A DNA stretch of 56,569 nt from Pseudomonadota bacterium. Its GTDB lineage: Bacteria; Desulfobacterota; Desulfovibrionia; Desulfovibrionales; Desulfovibrionaceae. Made by a program: the position numbers and the translations under genes. This document shows positions 24,850-33,239 of this stretch, piece after piece (position 1 is the first letter of the stretch; the number at the start of each line of letters is the position of its first letter). A model generated the notes under the pieces. That model searched no databases. It saw only the letters and a program-made list of their open reading frames with translations, and was not told the DNA's origin. The stretch lies in NCBI GenBank assembly GCA_023433925.1, contig JAEYTO010000076.1, positions 1 to 56,569 of the forward strand. The letters are read 5' to 3'.

Positions 24850-25806
24850 ATGCCCGATTCGTCCCGAGCCCTGGCCATGGGCTCCCTCGTGCTGGCCATG
24901 AGCATGGTCGGCAGCTCCGTGGTGGCCGGCAGGCTAATGGTCGATGAACTGCCCGTGTTCCTCGGCTCGACCCTGCGCTTCGCCCTGGCCTCGGCCCTCC
25001 TCCTGCCGCTCCTGCTCAAGGTCGAGGGCGGCCTGCCGAGGCTCGGCGGCCGCACCTGGGTCATGCTCGCCATGCAGTCCTTCCTGGGCTCCTTCGCCTT
25101 CACGGTCTTCCTGCTCCAGGGCCTGGCCCTGACCAGTCCGGCCTCGGCCGGCATCATCACAAGCGCCACGCCCGCCTTCATGGGCCTGGCGGCCTGGCTC
25201 TTCTTCCGCGAGCGGCCGCGCGGCCGGAGTCTGGCCGGCATCGCCCTGGCCGTGGCCGGCGTGCTGGCCATCAACCTGGAGGCCGCGACCGGCGGCAGCG
25301 AGCTGGCGCCCAAGCCCCTGGCCGGCAACCTCCTGGTGCTCGCCGCCGTGGGTTGCGAGACGCTTTTCCTCCTGGTGCGCAAGGCCTTGCCCGAAGACCG
25401 GCGGCGCCTGTCGCCCCTGGCCGTGTCCACACTCCTGTCGCTCCTGGGCCTGGCCTTCTTCCTGCCCGCTGGCCTGTGGGAGGCCGCGCACGCCGGTTGG
25501 CCCTCGGCCGGCCCGCGAGCCTGGCTCGCCGTGGCCTGGTACGCCGTGGTCATCACCGTGGGCGGCTATTATTTCTGGTTCTGGGGCGTGACCCGCGTGG
25601 ACGGCGCCAGGGCCGGCATCGCCACCGCCGCCCTGCCCGTGAGCTCCGTGGCCCTGTCGGCCATGGTGCTCGGCGAGACGCCCACGCCCGGCATGCTGCT
25701 GGGCTGCGGACTCGTGCTCGCGGGCATCGTGGCCGTGTCGGGCGTGCGGCCGGGGAGCAGGGGCGCAGGGAAGGGACCGCGTCGGCAGGGCTCCAGGATG
25801 AGATAA
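24850..25806 (+). CDS. EamA / DMT-superfamily transporter
   Basis: 318 aa, inner membrane, GGGAGGA before the ATG. About ten membrane spans as two EamA repeats: the first with TLRFALASALLLPLLL, LTSPASAGIITSATPAFMGL and RGRSLAGIALAVAGVLAINL, the second with VGGYYFWFWGVTRVDGARAG and LPVSSVALSAMVLGE. Members export amino acids or other metabolites. It is controlled, very probably, by the AraC regulator directly upstream. Substrate cannot be told. Confidence 0.9.
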   Translation: MPDSSRALAMGSLVLAMSMVGSSVVAGRLMVDELPVFLGSTLRFALASALLLPLLLKVEGGLPRLGGRTWVMLAMQSFLGSFAFTVFLLQGLALTSPASAGIITSATPAFMGLAAWLFFRERPRGRSLAGIALAVAGVLAINLEAATGGSELAPKPLAGNLLVLAAVGCETLFLLVRKALPEDRRRLSPLAVSTLLSLLGLAFFLPAGLWEAAHAGWPSAGPRAWLAVAWYAVVITVGGYYFWFWGVTRVDGARAGIATAALPVSSVALSAMVLGETPTPGMLLGCGLVLAGIVAVSGVRPGSRGAGKGPRRQGSRMR

Positions 25807-25964
25807 ATCATTGCCCCCGAGGTATGATGATCTCAGGCTGGTTTAGAGGCAGTTTCATAAGTCGGCCTACCCAAAGAGAGGGAAATGAATTCAAATTGGA
25901 TTGGGGCGACTTTAGGCTTATGAAACCGGCTCTAGGCTGTTTGAAATCAGCAGTGAGGGCTCTG

Positions 25965-27128
25965 ATGAGGGTGTATTGCGCACGCACGCTCGAGGAACTC
26001 GACGTTCACGCCGAGGCTTGGGACAGACTAGCCTACACGGCACCGCAACGGGCGCCGATGCTCTCCCATGCCTGGGTCGGATCATACCTGGAGCACCTGC
26101 TCAAGCCCGGCGAGAGGTGGTTCTGCCTGTTCGCGTTCGAGGGCGAGGAGCTTCTGGGCGTCCTGCCGGTCGTGGCCTCTCCGGCGCGGCTGCCCTGGCA
26201 GGGAAAATGGAATTTCCATGCTCCTTCGGACCTCGATGTGCCCACCGGGGACATGCTTGCGAAGAGCGGAAGGGAGCGGGAAATCGTCGCCGCGCTGTTT
26301 GCCGAGTTCGAGCGCTTGGAACCGGCATATGCATCCCTGAAGCTCAACAAGCTGCCGCCCGGTTCCCCGTCCTTGAGCAGCATGGAGGATGAGTTCGGCC
26401 GCCGCCGCGTCCTGACGGAGCAGGACGGGTGCACTTCCATCCTGCGGATCGAGGGCAGCCACGAGGCGTACCTCAAGTCGCTGTCCTCCAATTTCAGGGA
26501 CAACTTGAGGAAGTCGAGGAACCGGCTGGCCCGCCTCGGCCGCCTGGAGACCCGCTTCCTGACCGGCGAGGCCATCACCGACGAGCATATGCGCCGGTTC
26601 TTCGAGCTGGAGGCCTCGGGCTGGAAGGGCCAGGGCGGCAGCGCCATCCTGTCCTGCGAGCGCCACACGGCCTTCTTCACGGCCCTGGCCAGGCGGCTGC
26701 ACGCCCGCGGCATGCTCGAATGGCATTTCCTCGAGCTCGATGGAAAGCTCATTGCCGGGCATCTGGCTGCCAGGACGGACCGCAAGCTCACCAACTGGAA
26801 GATCGCCTACGACGAGGAGTACGCCAGGTACGGCCCCGGCAACATCCTCAAGGAGCAGCTCATTCGCAGGGCCTATTCAGCCGGCGACACGGACGAGATC
26901 GACCTGGTCCACGCCTGGCCGTGGCACGTCAACTGGCGCGTGGAGGTCAGGCCGTACAGCGACCTGATCATCAGCTCCCCCAGACTCGCGCATTACCTGG
27001 GCAGCCTGGCCTCCATCAAGGCGCACGAGGGGTTCAGGCTTCTACGGAGCTACGTCAAGAAATCCCCGGCGCTCAGCGCGCTGGCCTACCGTTGCCGCGA
27101 CCTGCTCAACGGCGCCAGGTCTGGGTAA
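25965..27128 (+). CDS. GNAT-type acyltransferase, BioF2/CelD-like (Acetyltransf_6)
   Basis: 387 aa from the ATG at 25965 (MRVYCARTLEEL), where family homology begins; ATGs at 25920 and 25824 would add an AT-rich lead that looks like promoter DNA. The N-terminal part (PMLSHAWVGSYLEHLL) and the C-terminal GNAT fold (FRDNLRKSRNRL, then FFELEASGWKGQ, WHFLELDGKLIAGHLA and YGPGNILKEQLI) fit the CelD/BioF2-like family PF13480, whose members act in polysaccharide or envelope biosynthesis. A hairpin and convergent tRNA follow. Substrate unknown. Confidence 0.75.
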   Translation: MRVYCARTLEELDVHAEAWDRLAYTAPQRAPMLSHAWVGSYLEHLLKPGERWFCLFAFEGEELLGVLPVVASPARLPWQGKWNFHAPSDLDVPTGDMLAKSGREREIVAALFAEFERLEPAYASLKLNKLPPGSPSLSSMEDEFGRRRVLTEQDGCTSILRIEGSHEAYLKSLSSNFRDNLRKSRNRLARLGRLETRFLTGEAITDEHMRRFFELEASGWKGQGGSAILSCERHTAFFTALARRLHARGMLEWHFLELDGKLIAGHLAARTDRKLTNWKIAYDEEYARYGPGNILKEQLIRRAYSAGDTDEIDLVHAWPWHVNWRVEVRPYSDLIISSPRLAHYLGSLASIKAHEGFRLLRSYVKKSPALSALAYRCRDLLNGARSG

Positions 27129-27214
27129 GCGCCGATCGGGCAGGAACGGCGAAAGAAACGGAGCTTCCGGCCGGGCCTCTTCATGTCGCGCGGGGCGCTG
27201 GGTGGGCAAGGGGG

Positions 27215-27240
27215 TGTTCCCGAAACCGATTTCGGGAACA
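27215..27240 (+). terminator. Hairpin after the GNAT gene
   Basis: Perfect 11-bp stem TGTTCCCGAAA/TTTCGGGAACA with loop CCGA, 87 bp past the stop. No T-run on the plus strand. Confidence 0.55.
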
Positions 27241-27276
27241 TGGGCCTGTATGCAATATTTGTATCAACAAAAAAAG

Positions 27277-27306
27277 AAGGGCTCGCGGTGTAACCCGCAA
27301 GCCCTT
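27277..27306 (-). terminator. Terminator of tRNA-Ala
   Basis: A 12-bp stem with one mismatch (AAGGGCTTGCGG / CCGCGAGCCCTT on the minus strand) followed by a T-rich run from the A7 near 27268-27275. Confidence 0.85.
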
Positions 27307-27315
27307 GATGTTGCT

Positions 27316-27391
27316 TGGTGGAGACGATCGGGATCGAACCGACGACCTCAGCGTTGCGAACGCTGCGCTCTCCCAGTTGAGCTACGTCCCC
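27316..27391 (-). tRNA. tRNA-Ala (anticodon CGC)
   Basis: 76 nt with encoded CCA. Acceptor GGGGACG pairs with CGTCTCC (one G-T). The anticodon arm CAGCG-TTCGCAA-CGCTG gives CGC, reading GCG. T-arm GTCGGTTCGATCCCGAT. It lies 21 bp downstream of the glycosyltransferase gene on the same strand and may be read through from it. Confidence 0.95.
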
Positions 27392-27412
27392 ATGGAACAA
27401 GAGATAGGGTTT

Positions 27413-28978
27413 TTACCCGCCTTGCCCGGCAAGGTCAATACCCTGGGATGATTTTCGCGATTCCAGCCAGTTGAGCAGTCGCTCCACTCTGCGCCGATAG
27501 GTGTGCTCGGCGAGGATGTGCTCCCGCCAGGCGCGGATGATGTCCGCGCGCAAGGTTCCGTCCCTGGCCAGACGCTTGAATATGCCGCCGATCTCCTCGG
27601 GCCAGCGGAAGCGGATTTCCCGGCACAGCTCCTCGGGGAACAGCTTGAGGCCCGGCGAGGAGTCCGTTATGAGCGCGCCGCCTGCGGCCCACACGTCGAA
27701 GTGGCGCTGGTTGAGCCCGGCGGGCAGGAGCAGGCTGGTCACGTTGAGGCAGGCCTCGGCCTGGGCGTAGATGTGGCGCAGGGGCCCGTAGTAGTCCACC
27801 TCGGGCCGCAGGTCCGTGGCCTCGGGCGCGGCCTCGCGCCAGAGGGTATCGCCGAACACCGTCAGCGGCACGTCGCGGGCGGCGGTGCGCAGGCAGCGGC
27901 CGCGCAGCTCGCGCGCGCACTCGTCGGCGCCCAGGCCCGCCCGGCGCACGTCGCTTTCGGGCCAGAGCCGCCCGATGCCGAGCCGCTTCTTCCACCAGAG
28001 GAAGTCCGGACGCTCCCCAAGATCGAGCTTGTCCAGGGATTCCCGCCAGGCGGCATCGGGCAGATCCAGGCCGGCGAAGAAGCCCCGCTTGGCCGGAAAC
28101 TGAGCCCGGCCGACGAAAACGAGCCTGTCGGCCACGCCCTGGTCCGGGTCGCCCGTTTCGCCGGGGGCGGCGGCGAAAAGTTCGGGCCAGGCGGCCAGGG
28201 GCATGTGCAGCAGCCGCTGCGCACCGTGCTCGCGCAGGAGAGGAATGAACGAGTCGTCCGTGACGAGCAGGGCGGCCTGGCGCCACCAGCCCGACTTCAT
28301 GCCCGAAAGAAGGTGGAAGGGGTTGTCCACGCACCAGGCGGCGACCTCGACGCCGGCCTCGCGCAGGAGGTGGAAGGCCTCGCCCAGCGGGTCGAGCCCG
28401 GCGAAATTGACGCTCAGGAGCAATTCGGGTCTGGACTCGGCAAGCAGCCTGGGCAGCTCGCGCGACAGGATCTCGGGCGCGACGAGACGCACGCTGCGGC
28501 CGCAAGCCTCCAAGCCGGCCTTGAGTTCCGGGATGAGCAAGCTGCTCTGCCTGGCCGGCAGCCAGACTTCGCCCGCGGTCCGGGCGGCCGGGACCCGCCC
28601 TGCCAGAAAGCCCCACTGGACTCGGGCCAGGATTGGGCCCCAGAAGCCTGGGAACAGGCGCGCGGCCTGACGGTACTGCACGAAGCGGCTGGCCTGCGCC
28701 AACTCGGGAGTGATCGCCTCGGGCGCGAGGCGCGCCCAGGAGCGGGGCACGGCCGCCACCCACTCGGGCGGCATCTGGGCCTCGAAGTCCGGGCATTCGA
28801 TGAAGGCGACATCCTGGGCCGGCAGGATGTCGGCGAGGGCCGCGGGGTCGGGGCCCAGGCCCAGGATGACGATGCGCTCGCCCCGGCCGAGGCTGACGAA
28901 CTGCTCGCTGCCGTCGGCAAGGGTCTGGGGCTTGCCAAGCTCGTTCGTGATGCGTATGCGTTTCGGCCGGTTGCTCAT
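27413..28978 (-). CDS. CgeB-like glycosyltransferase
   Basis: 521 aa, cytosolic. The central part reads as a GT-B N-terminal half (LLSVNFAGLDPLGEAFHLL, then WCVDNPFHLL, VTDDSFIPLLREHGA and HMPLAAWPE), as in DUF3880/CgeB proteins. The C-terminal part has VDYYGPLRHIYAQAEACLNVTS, GLNQRHFDVWAAGG and TDSSPGLKLFPEE, matching the Glyco_trans_1_2 domain. Such enzymes are frequent in Desulfovibrio and decorate surface structures or flagellin; the acceptor is not known. The long lead (residues 1-90) has a nucleotide-binding-like VILGLGPDP segment. Divergent from rlmE, 59 bp apart. Confidence 0.8.
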   Translation of the reverse strand: MSNRPKRIRITNELGKPQTLADGSEQFVSLGRGERIVILGLGPDPAALADILPAQDVAFIECPDFEAQMPPEWVAAVPRSWARLAPEAITPELAQASRFVQYRQAARLFPGFWGPILARVQWGFLAGRVPAARTAGEVWLPARQSSLLIPELKAGLEACGRSVRLVAPEILSRELPRLLAESRPELLLSVNFAGLDPLGEAFHLLREAGVEVAAWCVDNPFHLLSGMKSGWWRQAALLVTDDSFIPLLREHGAQRLLHMPLAAWPELFAAAPGETGDPDQGVADRLVFVGRAQFPAKRGFFAGLDLPDAAWRESLDKLDLGERPDFLWWKKRLGIGRLWPESDVRRAGLGADECARELRGRCLRTAARDVPLTVFGDTLWREAAPEATDLRPEVDYYGPLRHIYAQAEACLNVTSLLLPAGLNQRHFDVWAAGGALITDSSPGLKLFPEELCREIRFRWPEEIGGIFKRLARDGTLRADIIRAWREHILAEHTYRRRVERLLNWLESRKSSQGIDLAGQGG

Positions 28979-29037
28979 GAATGATTACGGTTGGCTCCGC
29001 AAGGGCTTTCAGGTATTAACTGCTCCTCGGCAATGCC

Positions 29038-29664
29038 ATGAAGAAGTACCAGGATCATTACTTCAAACAGGCCAAGAAGGACAATTATCCTGCTCGGTCT
29101 GTATATAAACTCCAGGAAATCAACAAGCGCTTCGGCATCCTGAAGCCGGGGCGGAAGGTCCTGGACCTGGGGGCCGCGCCCGGCTCCTGGACCCTCTACG
29201 CGGCCAAGATCGTGGGCCAGGGCGGGATCGTGCTCGGCGTGGACCTTCAGGAGGCCAACGCCGCCTTTCCGGCCAACGTGCGCTTCCTGGTCGGCGACGT
29301 GTTCAATCCGCCGGCCGAGGTGCTCGCCGCCATGGAGGAGCTTGCGCCCTTCGACGCGGTGGTAAGCGACATGGCGCCCAAGACCTCGGGCATCATCTTC
29401 CGCGACCAGGCCTTCTCCTTCGATCTGTGCGTGCGGGCCCTGGAGGTCGCGGACAAGCACCTGGCGCGAGGCGGAAACTTCGTGGCCAAGATCTTCGAGG
29501 GCCCGGACGTCAGGCAGTTCGCGGCCATGCTCCGCGAGCGCTTCGAGACGGTCAAGAATTTCAAGCCCAAGTCGAGCCGCAGCGAGAGCAAGGAAACCTT
29601 CTATATCGGCATCGGATTCAAGGGCGCGCCGGCCGAGCCGCCGTGGGACCGGGATCAGGCCTAG
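29038..29664 (+). CDS. rlmE: 23S rRNA (uridine-2552-2'-O)-methyltransferase
   Basis: 208 aa. RlmE (RrmJ/FtsJ) methylates U2552 in the A-loop of 23S rRNA using SAM, late in 50S assembly. Marks: YFKQAKKDNYPARSVYKLQE, the SAM site VLDLGAAPGSWTLYAA, SDMAPKTSG, FVAKIFEG and SRSESKETFYIGIGF; together they give the K-D-K-E tetrad. In E. coli it belongs to the heat-shock regulon, but no such signal was seen here. Read alone, divergent from the CgeB-like gene. Confidence 0.95.
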   Translation: MKKYQDHYFKQAKKDNYPARSVYKLQEINKRFGILKPGRKVLDLGAAPGSWTLYAAKIVGQGGIVLGVDLQEANAAFPANVRFLVGDVFNPPAEVLAAMEELAPFDAVVSDMAPKTSGIIFRDQAFSFDLCVRALEVADKHLARGGNFVAKIFEGPDVRQFAAMLRERFETVKNFKPKSSRSESKETFYIGIGFKGAPAEPPWDRDQA

Positions 29665-29943
29665 GCCGTATCTTCAAGCCCGCGCCGCCTTTCGCCGCGC
29701 GGCCTCGCTTGATGCGGCGTCGCCCTGAAAAACGCCACTCCAGCGGATAGCGTCTCTCCGCGAAGAGCATGAAGGCATAGTCTAGGACCATCTAGGCAAC
29801 TATTTGGAATTAATCTAGAAAGGTTTTCACTTGGCAGGCTGATTTGCGTAGGCATTTCAGATAATCGGCAATGAGTCCATGACAGGATCCAGCCGTCAAT
29901 CCCCCGAAACGCCATTCTTCTATTCTCCAGGAGGAAGTTCCAT

Positions 29944-30690
29944 ATGGCCGGACACAGCAAATGGGCCAACATCAAGATCCGCAAGGGCGCCCAGGACGCC
30001 AAGAAGGGCAAGGCCTTCACCCGGGTGACCAAGGAAATCATGCTCGCGGCCAAGCTCGGCGGCGGCGACATCACGGGCAACCCGCGCCTGCGCACGGCCC
30101 TGCTCAAGGCGCGCGAGGTGAACCTGCCCAAGGACAAGATCGAGATCGCCATCAAGAAGGGCACGGGCGAGCTCCAGGCCGATATGATCGAGGAGGTCGT
30201 CTACGAGGGCTACGGGCCGAACGGCGTGGCCATCATGATCGAGGCGGCCACGGACAATCGCAACCGCACCGTGGCCGAGATGCGCCACATCCTGTCCCGC
30301 AACGGCGGGGCGCTCGGCGAGTCGGGCAGCGTGGGCTGGATCTTCAGCAAGAAGGGCGTGCTCGTCTTCCCCAAGGCCGTGGGCGAGGAGAAGCTCATGG
30401 AAGTGGGCCTGGAGGCCGGCGTTGAGGATGTCGTGGCCGACGGCGACTTCTTCGAGGTGCGCACCGCGCCCGAGGACTTCTACGCCGCCAAGCAGGCCTA
30501 TGACAGCGCGGGCATGCAGTACGAGAGCGCCCAGTTGGCCATGCTGCCCTCGAACTCCATCGAGGTGGACGCCGAGGCGGCCCGCAAGCTCATCAAGCTC
30601 ACCGAGCTTCTGGAGGAGAACGACGACGTGCAGAACGTCTATACGAACGCCGACTTCTCGGACGAGGTCATGGCCGAGCTGGAAGCCTAG
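29944..30690 (+). CDS. yebC: YebC/PmpR family DNA-binding / translation-related protein
   Basis: 248 aa, CAGGAGG before the ATG. The N-terminus MAGHSKWANIKIRKGAQD with GKAFTRVTKEI is diagnostic, followed by NLPKDKIEIAIKKGTGE, EVVYEGYGPNGVA, ATDNRNRTVAEMRH and GSVGWIFSKKG. Members were described as transcription regulators, and some relieve ribosome stalling at proline stretches. It is the first gene of the yebC-ruvC-ruvA-ruvB operon, with the ruvC ATG directly after its stop codon; this order is common in bacteria. Confidence 0.95.
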   Translation: MAGHSKWANIKIRKGAQDAKKGKAFTRVTKEIMLAAKLGGGDITGNPRLRTALLKAREVNLPKDKIEIAIKKGTGELQADMIEEVVYEGYGPNGVAIMIEAATDNRNRTVAEMRHILSRNGGALGESGSVGWIFSKKGVLVFPKAVGEEKLMEVGLEAGVEDVVADGDFFEVRTAPEDFYAAKQAYDSAGMQYESAQLAMLPSNSIEVDAEAARKLIKLTELLEENDDVQNVYTNADFSDEVMAELEA

Positions 30691-31245
30691 ATGACCCAAG
30701 GGGGCGGGGAAGGCCTCGTGGTGCTCGGCCTGGACCCCGGGTCCAGGCGCACGGGCTGGGGGCTGGTGCGCGAGGCTTCGGGGAAGCTGTCGCTCGTGGC
30801 CGCCGGCGTCGTCTCCACCGACTCCAAGACAGACCTCTGCATCCGGCTTGGCCGCATCTTCGAGGGCGTGGCCGGGCTCATCCGCGAGCACAAGCCCACC
30901 GAGGCGGCGGTGGAGAACGTCTTCGTCTCCCAAAACGTCATGTCGGCCCTCAAGCTCGGCCAGGCCCGCGGCGCGGCCATCGCGGCCTGCGCGCACATGG
31001 GCCTGGAAGTCAGCTCATACGAGCCGAGCCTGGTCAAGAAGAGCCTGGTCGGCGCTGGTAGGGCCGAGAAGGAGCAGGTGGCCTACATGGTCGGCCGCCT
31101 GCTGAACGCCCAGCTCGACCATCTGGGCCTGGACGCCACCGACGCCCTGGCCGTGGCCATCTGCCACCTTAACCAGCGACGGCTGGACCGCCTGGCCAGG
31201 CTCGCCCGCCAGGTCCGCGCCGCAAGCGCCGGGAGCACGCCATGA
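30691..31245 (+). CDS. ruvC: Holliday junction endonuclease RuvC
   Basis: 184 aa, starting right after the yebC stop and so translationally coupled. RuvC is a dimeric nuclease that cuts four-way junctions symmetrically after RuvAB migration. The acidic catalytic residues are in LGLDPGSRRTGWG, AVENVF and DATDALAVAICH; the basic GAGRAEKEQVAYMV segment is typical. Ends in a 4-bp ATGA overlap with ruvA. Confidence 0.95.
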   Translation: MTQGGGEGLVVLGLDPGSRRTGWGLVREASGKLSLVAAGVVSTDSKTDLCIRLGRIFEGVAGLIREHKPTEAAVENVFVSQNVMSALKLGQARGAAIAACAHMGLEVSSYEPSLVKKSLVGAGRAEKEQVAYMVGRLLNAQLDHLGLDATDALAVAICHLNQRRLDRLARLARQVRAASAGSTP

Positions 31246-31850
31246 TTGGCTACATACGCGGCATCATCCTGGAGCAGTCCGAGAAGTCCTGCCTCGTGCT
31301 CACGTCCGGCGGAGTGGGCTACGAGGTTCACCTGCCCGTGCCGGCCATGTCCAGATTGCCGGCCGAAGGCGGCGAGGTGGGCTTCCATACCGAGCAGGTC
31401 GTGCGCGAGGACAGCCAGCAGCTCTACGGCTTCGAGACCTCGGAGGAGCGCCGGCTTTTCCGCCTGCTGCTGAGCATCCCCAGCCTGGGCCCCAAGAAGA
31501 GCTTGGCCATCCTGTCGCAGTTCCATCCCGACGACCTGCGCCAGATCGTCATCCACGAGGACATCACGGCCTTGACCCGCGTCTCGGGCATAGGCAAGAA
31601 GACGGGACAGCAGGTCCTCTGGGAGCTCAAGTACAAGCTCGACACAGCGGGAGCGCCGGCCATGGGCCGCAATGCGGCCGCCCCCGGCCGCAGCGTGCTC
31701 CAGGATGCCCTGGCGGGCTTGGCCAATCTGGGGTACAGCGAAGAGGAGGCCCGGCCCATCCTGCAAAAGATCCTCGACGCCGAGCCGGACCTGGACGTGT
31801 CCCAGGTCCTGCGCGAGGCCCTGAAAGCCATAGCCAAGGCGCGCGCCTAA
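31242..31850 (+). CDS. ruvA: Holliday junction branch migration protein RuvA
   Basis: 202 aa. RuvA tetramers hold the four-way junction and load the RuvB motor. N-terminal OB fold (MIGYIRGIILEQ, VGYEVHLP), tandem helix-hairpin-helix motifs (LLLSIPSLGPKKSLAIL and LTRVSGIGKKTGQQVLWELK) and, after a linker, the C-terminal RuvB-binding helices (DALAGLANLGYSEEEARPIL). Overlaps ruvC by 4 bp and lies 13 bp upstream of ruvB. Confidence 0.95.
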   Translation: MIGYIRGIILEQSEKSCLVLTSGGVGYEVHLPVPAMSRLPAEGGEVGFHTEQVVREDSQQLYGFETSEERRLFRLLLSIPSLGPKKSLAILSQFHPDDLRQIVIHEDITALTRVSGIGKKTGQQVLWELKYKLDTAGAPAMGRNAAAPGRSVLQDALAGLANLGYSEEEARPILQKILDAEPDLDVSQVLREALKAIAKARA

Positions 31851-31863
31851 GCCCAGACGAGTC

Positions 31864-32832
31864 ATGTCCAATACGCATTGCGCCCAGCCCGACGAGACCA
31901 TACGCCCGAGAGCCCTCCAGGACTTCGTGGGCCAGGATGACCTGCGGGCCAACATGGCCGTGTTCCTGTCCGCCGCGCGCGAGGGCAGGCGGGCCATGGA
32001 CCACACCCTGTTCTACGGCAATCCCGGCCTGGGCAAGACCACGCTGGCCCAGATCATGGCCGCGGAGCTGGGCGTGAACCTCGTGTCCACCTCCGGCCCG
32101 GTCATGGAGCGCAGCGGTGATCTGGCGGCCATCCTGACCAACCTCGGCCGCCACGACATCCTGTTCATCGACGAGATCCACCGCATGCCGCCAAGCGTGG
32201 AGGAAGTCCTCTACCCGGCCATGGAGGACTACAAGATCGACCTCATCATCGGCCAGGGGCCGGGCGCGCGCACGGTGAAGATCGACCTGGAGCCGTTCAC
32301 CCTGGTGGGCGCGACCACGCGCATCGGCCTGCTGACCTCGCCCCTGCGCGACCGCTTCGGCTGCATCTTCCGCCTGGAGTTCTACTCGCCCCAGCAGCTG
32401 GCGACCATCGTCAAGCGCGCGGCGGCCATCCTCGGCACGGCCGTGAGCGAGGAGGGCGCCCTGACCATCGGCCGGCGCTCGCGCGGCACTCCGCGCATCG
32501 CCAACCGCCTCCTGCGCCGCGTGCGCGACTTCGCCGCCTACCAGGGCCAGAAGGTCATCGACGAAAGCCTGGCCTCAGCGGCCCTGGACCGCATGGACGT
32601 GGACGACCTTGGCCTGGACTACATGGACCGCAAGATCCTCTCGATCATCATCAACCACTATCAGGGCGGCCCCGTGGGCCTGAAAACCCTGGCCGTGGCC
32701 TGCTCCGAGGAGGTGCGCACCGTGGAGGAGATCTACGAGCCCTACCTCATCCAGTGCGGCTTCCTGAAGCGCACCTCGCGCGGCCGCATGGCCACGGCCA
32801 AGGCATATGCGCATTTGAAGACCCTCGGTTAG
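31864..32832 (+). CDS. ruvB: Holliday junction branch migration ATPase RuvB
   Basis: 322 aa. Hexameric AAA+ motor of branch migration. Marks: RPRALQDFVGQDDLRANM, Walker A YGNPGLGKTTLAQ, STSGPVMERSGDLA, Walker B ILFIDEIHRM, sensor LVGATTRIGLLTSPLRDRFG and the C-terminal winged helix (LSIIINHYQGGPVGLKTLA). Slightly short of many RuvB proteins at the N-terminus but complete in domains. A hairpin 4 bp after its stop probably ends the operon. Confidence 0.96.
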   Translation: MSNTHCAQPDETIRPRALQDFVGQDDLRANMAVFLSAAREGRRAMDHTLFYGNPGLGKTTLAQIMAAELGVNLVSTSGPVMERSGDLAAILTNLGRHDILFIDEIHRMPPSVEEVLYPAMEDYKIDLIIGQGPGARTVKIDLEPFTLVGATTRIGLLTSPLRDRFGCIFRLEFYSPQQLATIVKRAAAILGTAVSEEGALTIGRRSRGTPRIANRLLRRVRDFAAYQGQKVIDESLASAALDRMDVDDLGLDYMDRKILSIIINHYQGGPVGLKTLAVACSEEVRTVEEIYEPYLIQCGFLKRTSRGRMATAKAYAHLKTLG

Positions 32833-32835
32833 TAG

Positions 32836-32862
32836 CTGGAGAGGGGCGTCGCCCCTCTCCAG
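32836..32862 (+). terminator. Hairpin ending the yebC-ruvCAB operon
   Basis: A 12-bp stem CTGGAGAGGGGC/GCCCCTCTCCAG with loop GTC, directly after the ruvB stop. No T-run follows at once; the second hairpin at 32874-32894 with a T5 soon after may be the effective terminator. Confidence 0.6.
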
Positions 32863-32873
32863 ACCTCACCCCA

Positions 32874-32894
32874 CCAGGGAAATAATTTCCCTGG
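32874..32894 (+). repeat. Dispersed hairpin with trailing T-run, copy after ruvB
   Basis: CCAGGGAAA-TAA-TTTCCCTGG, followed by ACCCTTCATTTTTGAA. The hairpin at 47578-47600 has the same plan (arms ending in AAA/TTT, then ACCCCCTCGGTTTTTGAA), so they are members of one family that can act as terminators. Confidence 0.65.
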
Positions 32895-33095
32895 ACCCTT
32901 CATTTTTGAACGAGCCATGGCCATGCACTCGTGGTCCCGCCCCTGGAATCCCGCCTTCGTGGCGACCACCCCGCCGGTGACGGCGCGGCCGTTATCTGCT
33001 ACTCAACTCTTCCTGTTTGCCTCGCGGCACAGCGCCTTTGGCGCACAGGTGTTCGTCATGCCGCGAGGATGAAAAGTTTCGGAAGGGATGGGGGT

Positions 33096-33219
33096 CCAGG
33101 GGGAAGGGGAACCCTTTCTCACAATTCTGCAGGAAAGCAGAATTGGACGTCACCTGAAAGGGACGCCCGAAGGGCGAGGGCCAGGACGGCCCGAGTCAAA
33201 GGGTTCCCCTTCCCCCTGG
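33096..33219 (+). repeat. Large nested stem-loop in the thyX leader
   Basis: A perfect 22-bp pair of arms, 33096-33117 (from CCAGGGGGAAGG) and 33198-33219, encloses 80 nt holding two further hairpins: CAATTCTGC/GCAGAATTG (33122-33145) and GGGCC/GGCCC (33178-33192). It is preceded by GAAAAGTTTCGGAAGGGATGGGGGT, in outline shared with the selB-side copy. The ribosome site of thyX lies just past the right arm. It may be a repeat element, a terminator or a regulatory leader. Confidence 0.65.
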
Positions 33220-33239
33220 CCGCCGGAGGCATATTCACC

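Noticed and set aside
29831..29847. Sigma-54-like promoter TTGGCAGG...TTTGCG upstream of yebC
   Set aside because: The GG and GC elements are 11 bases apart, not the required 10, and no activator site was seen.
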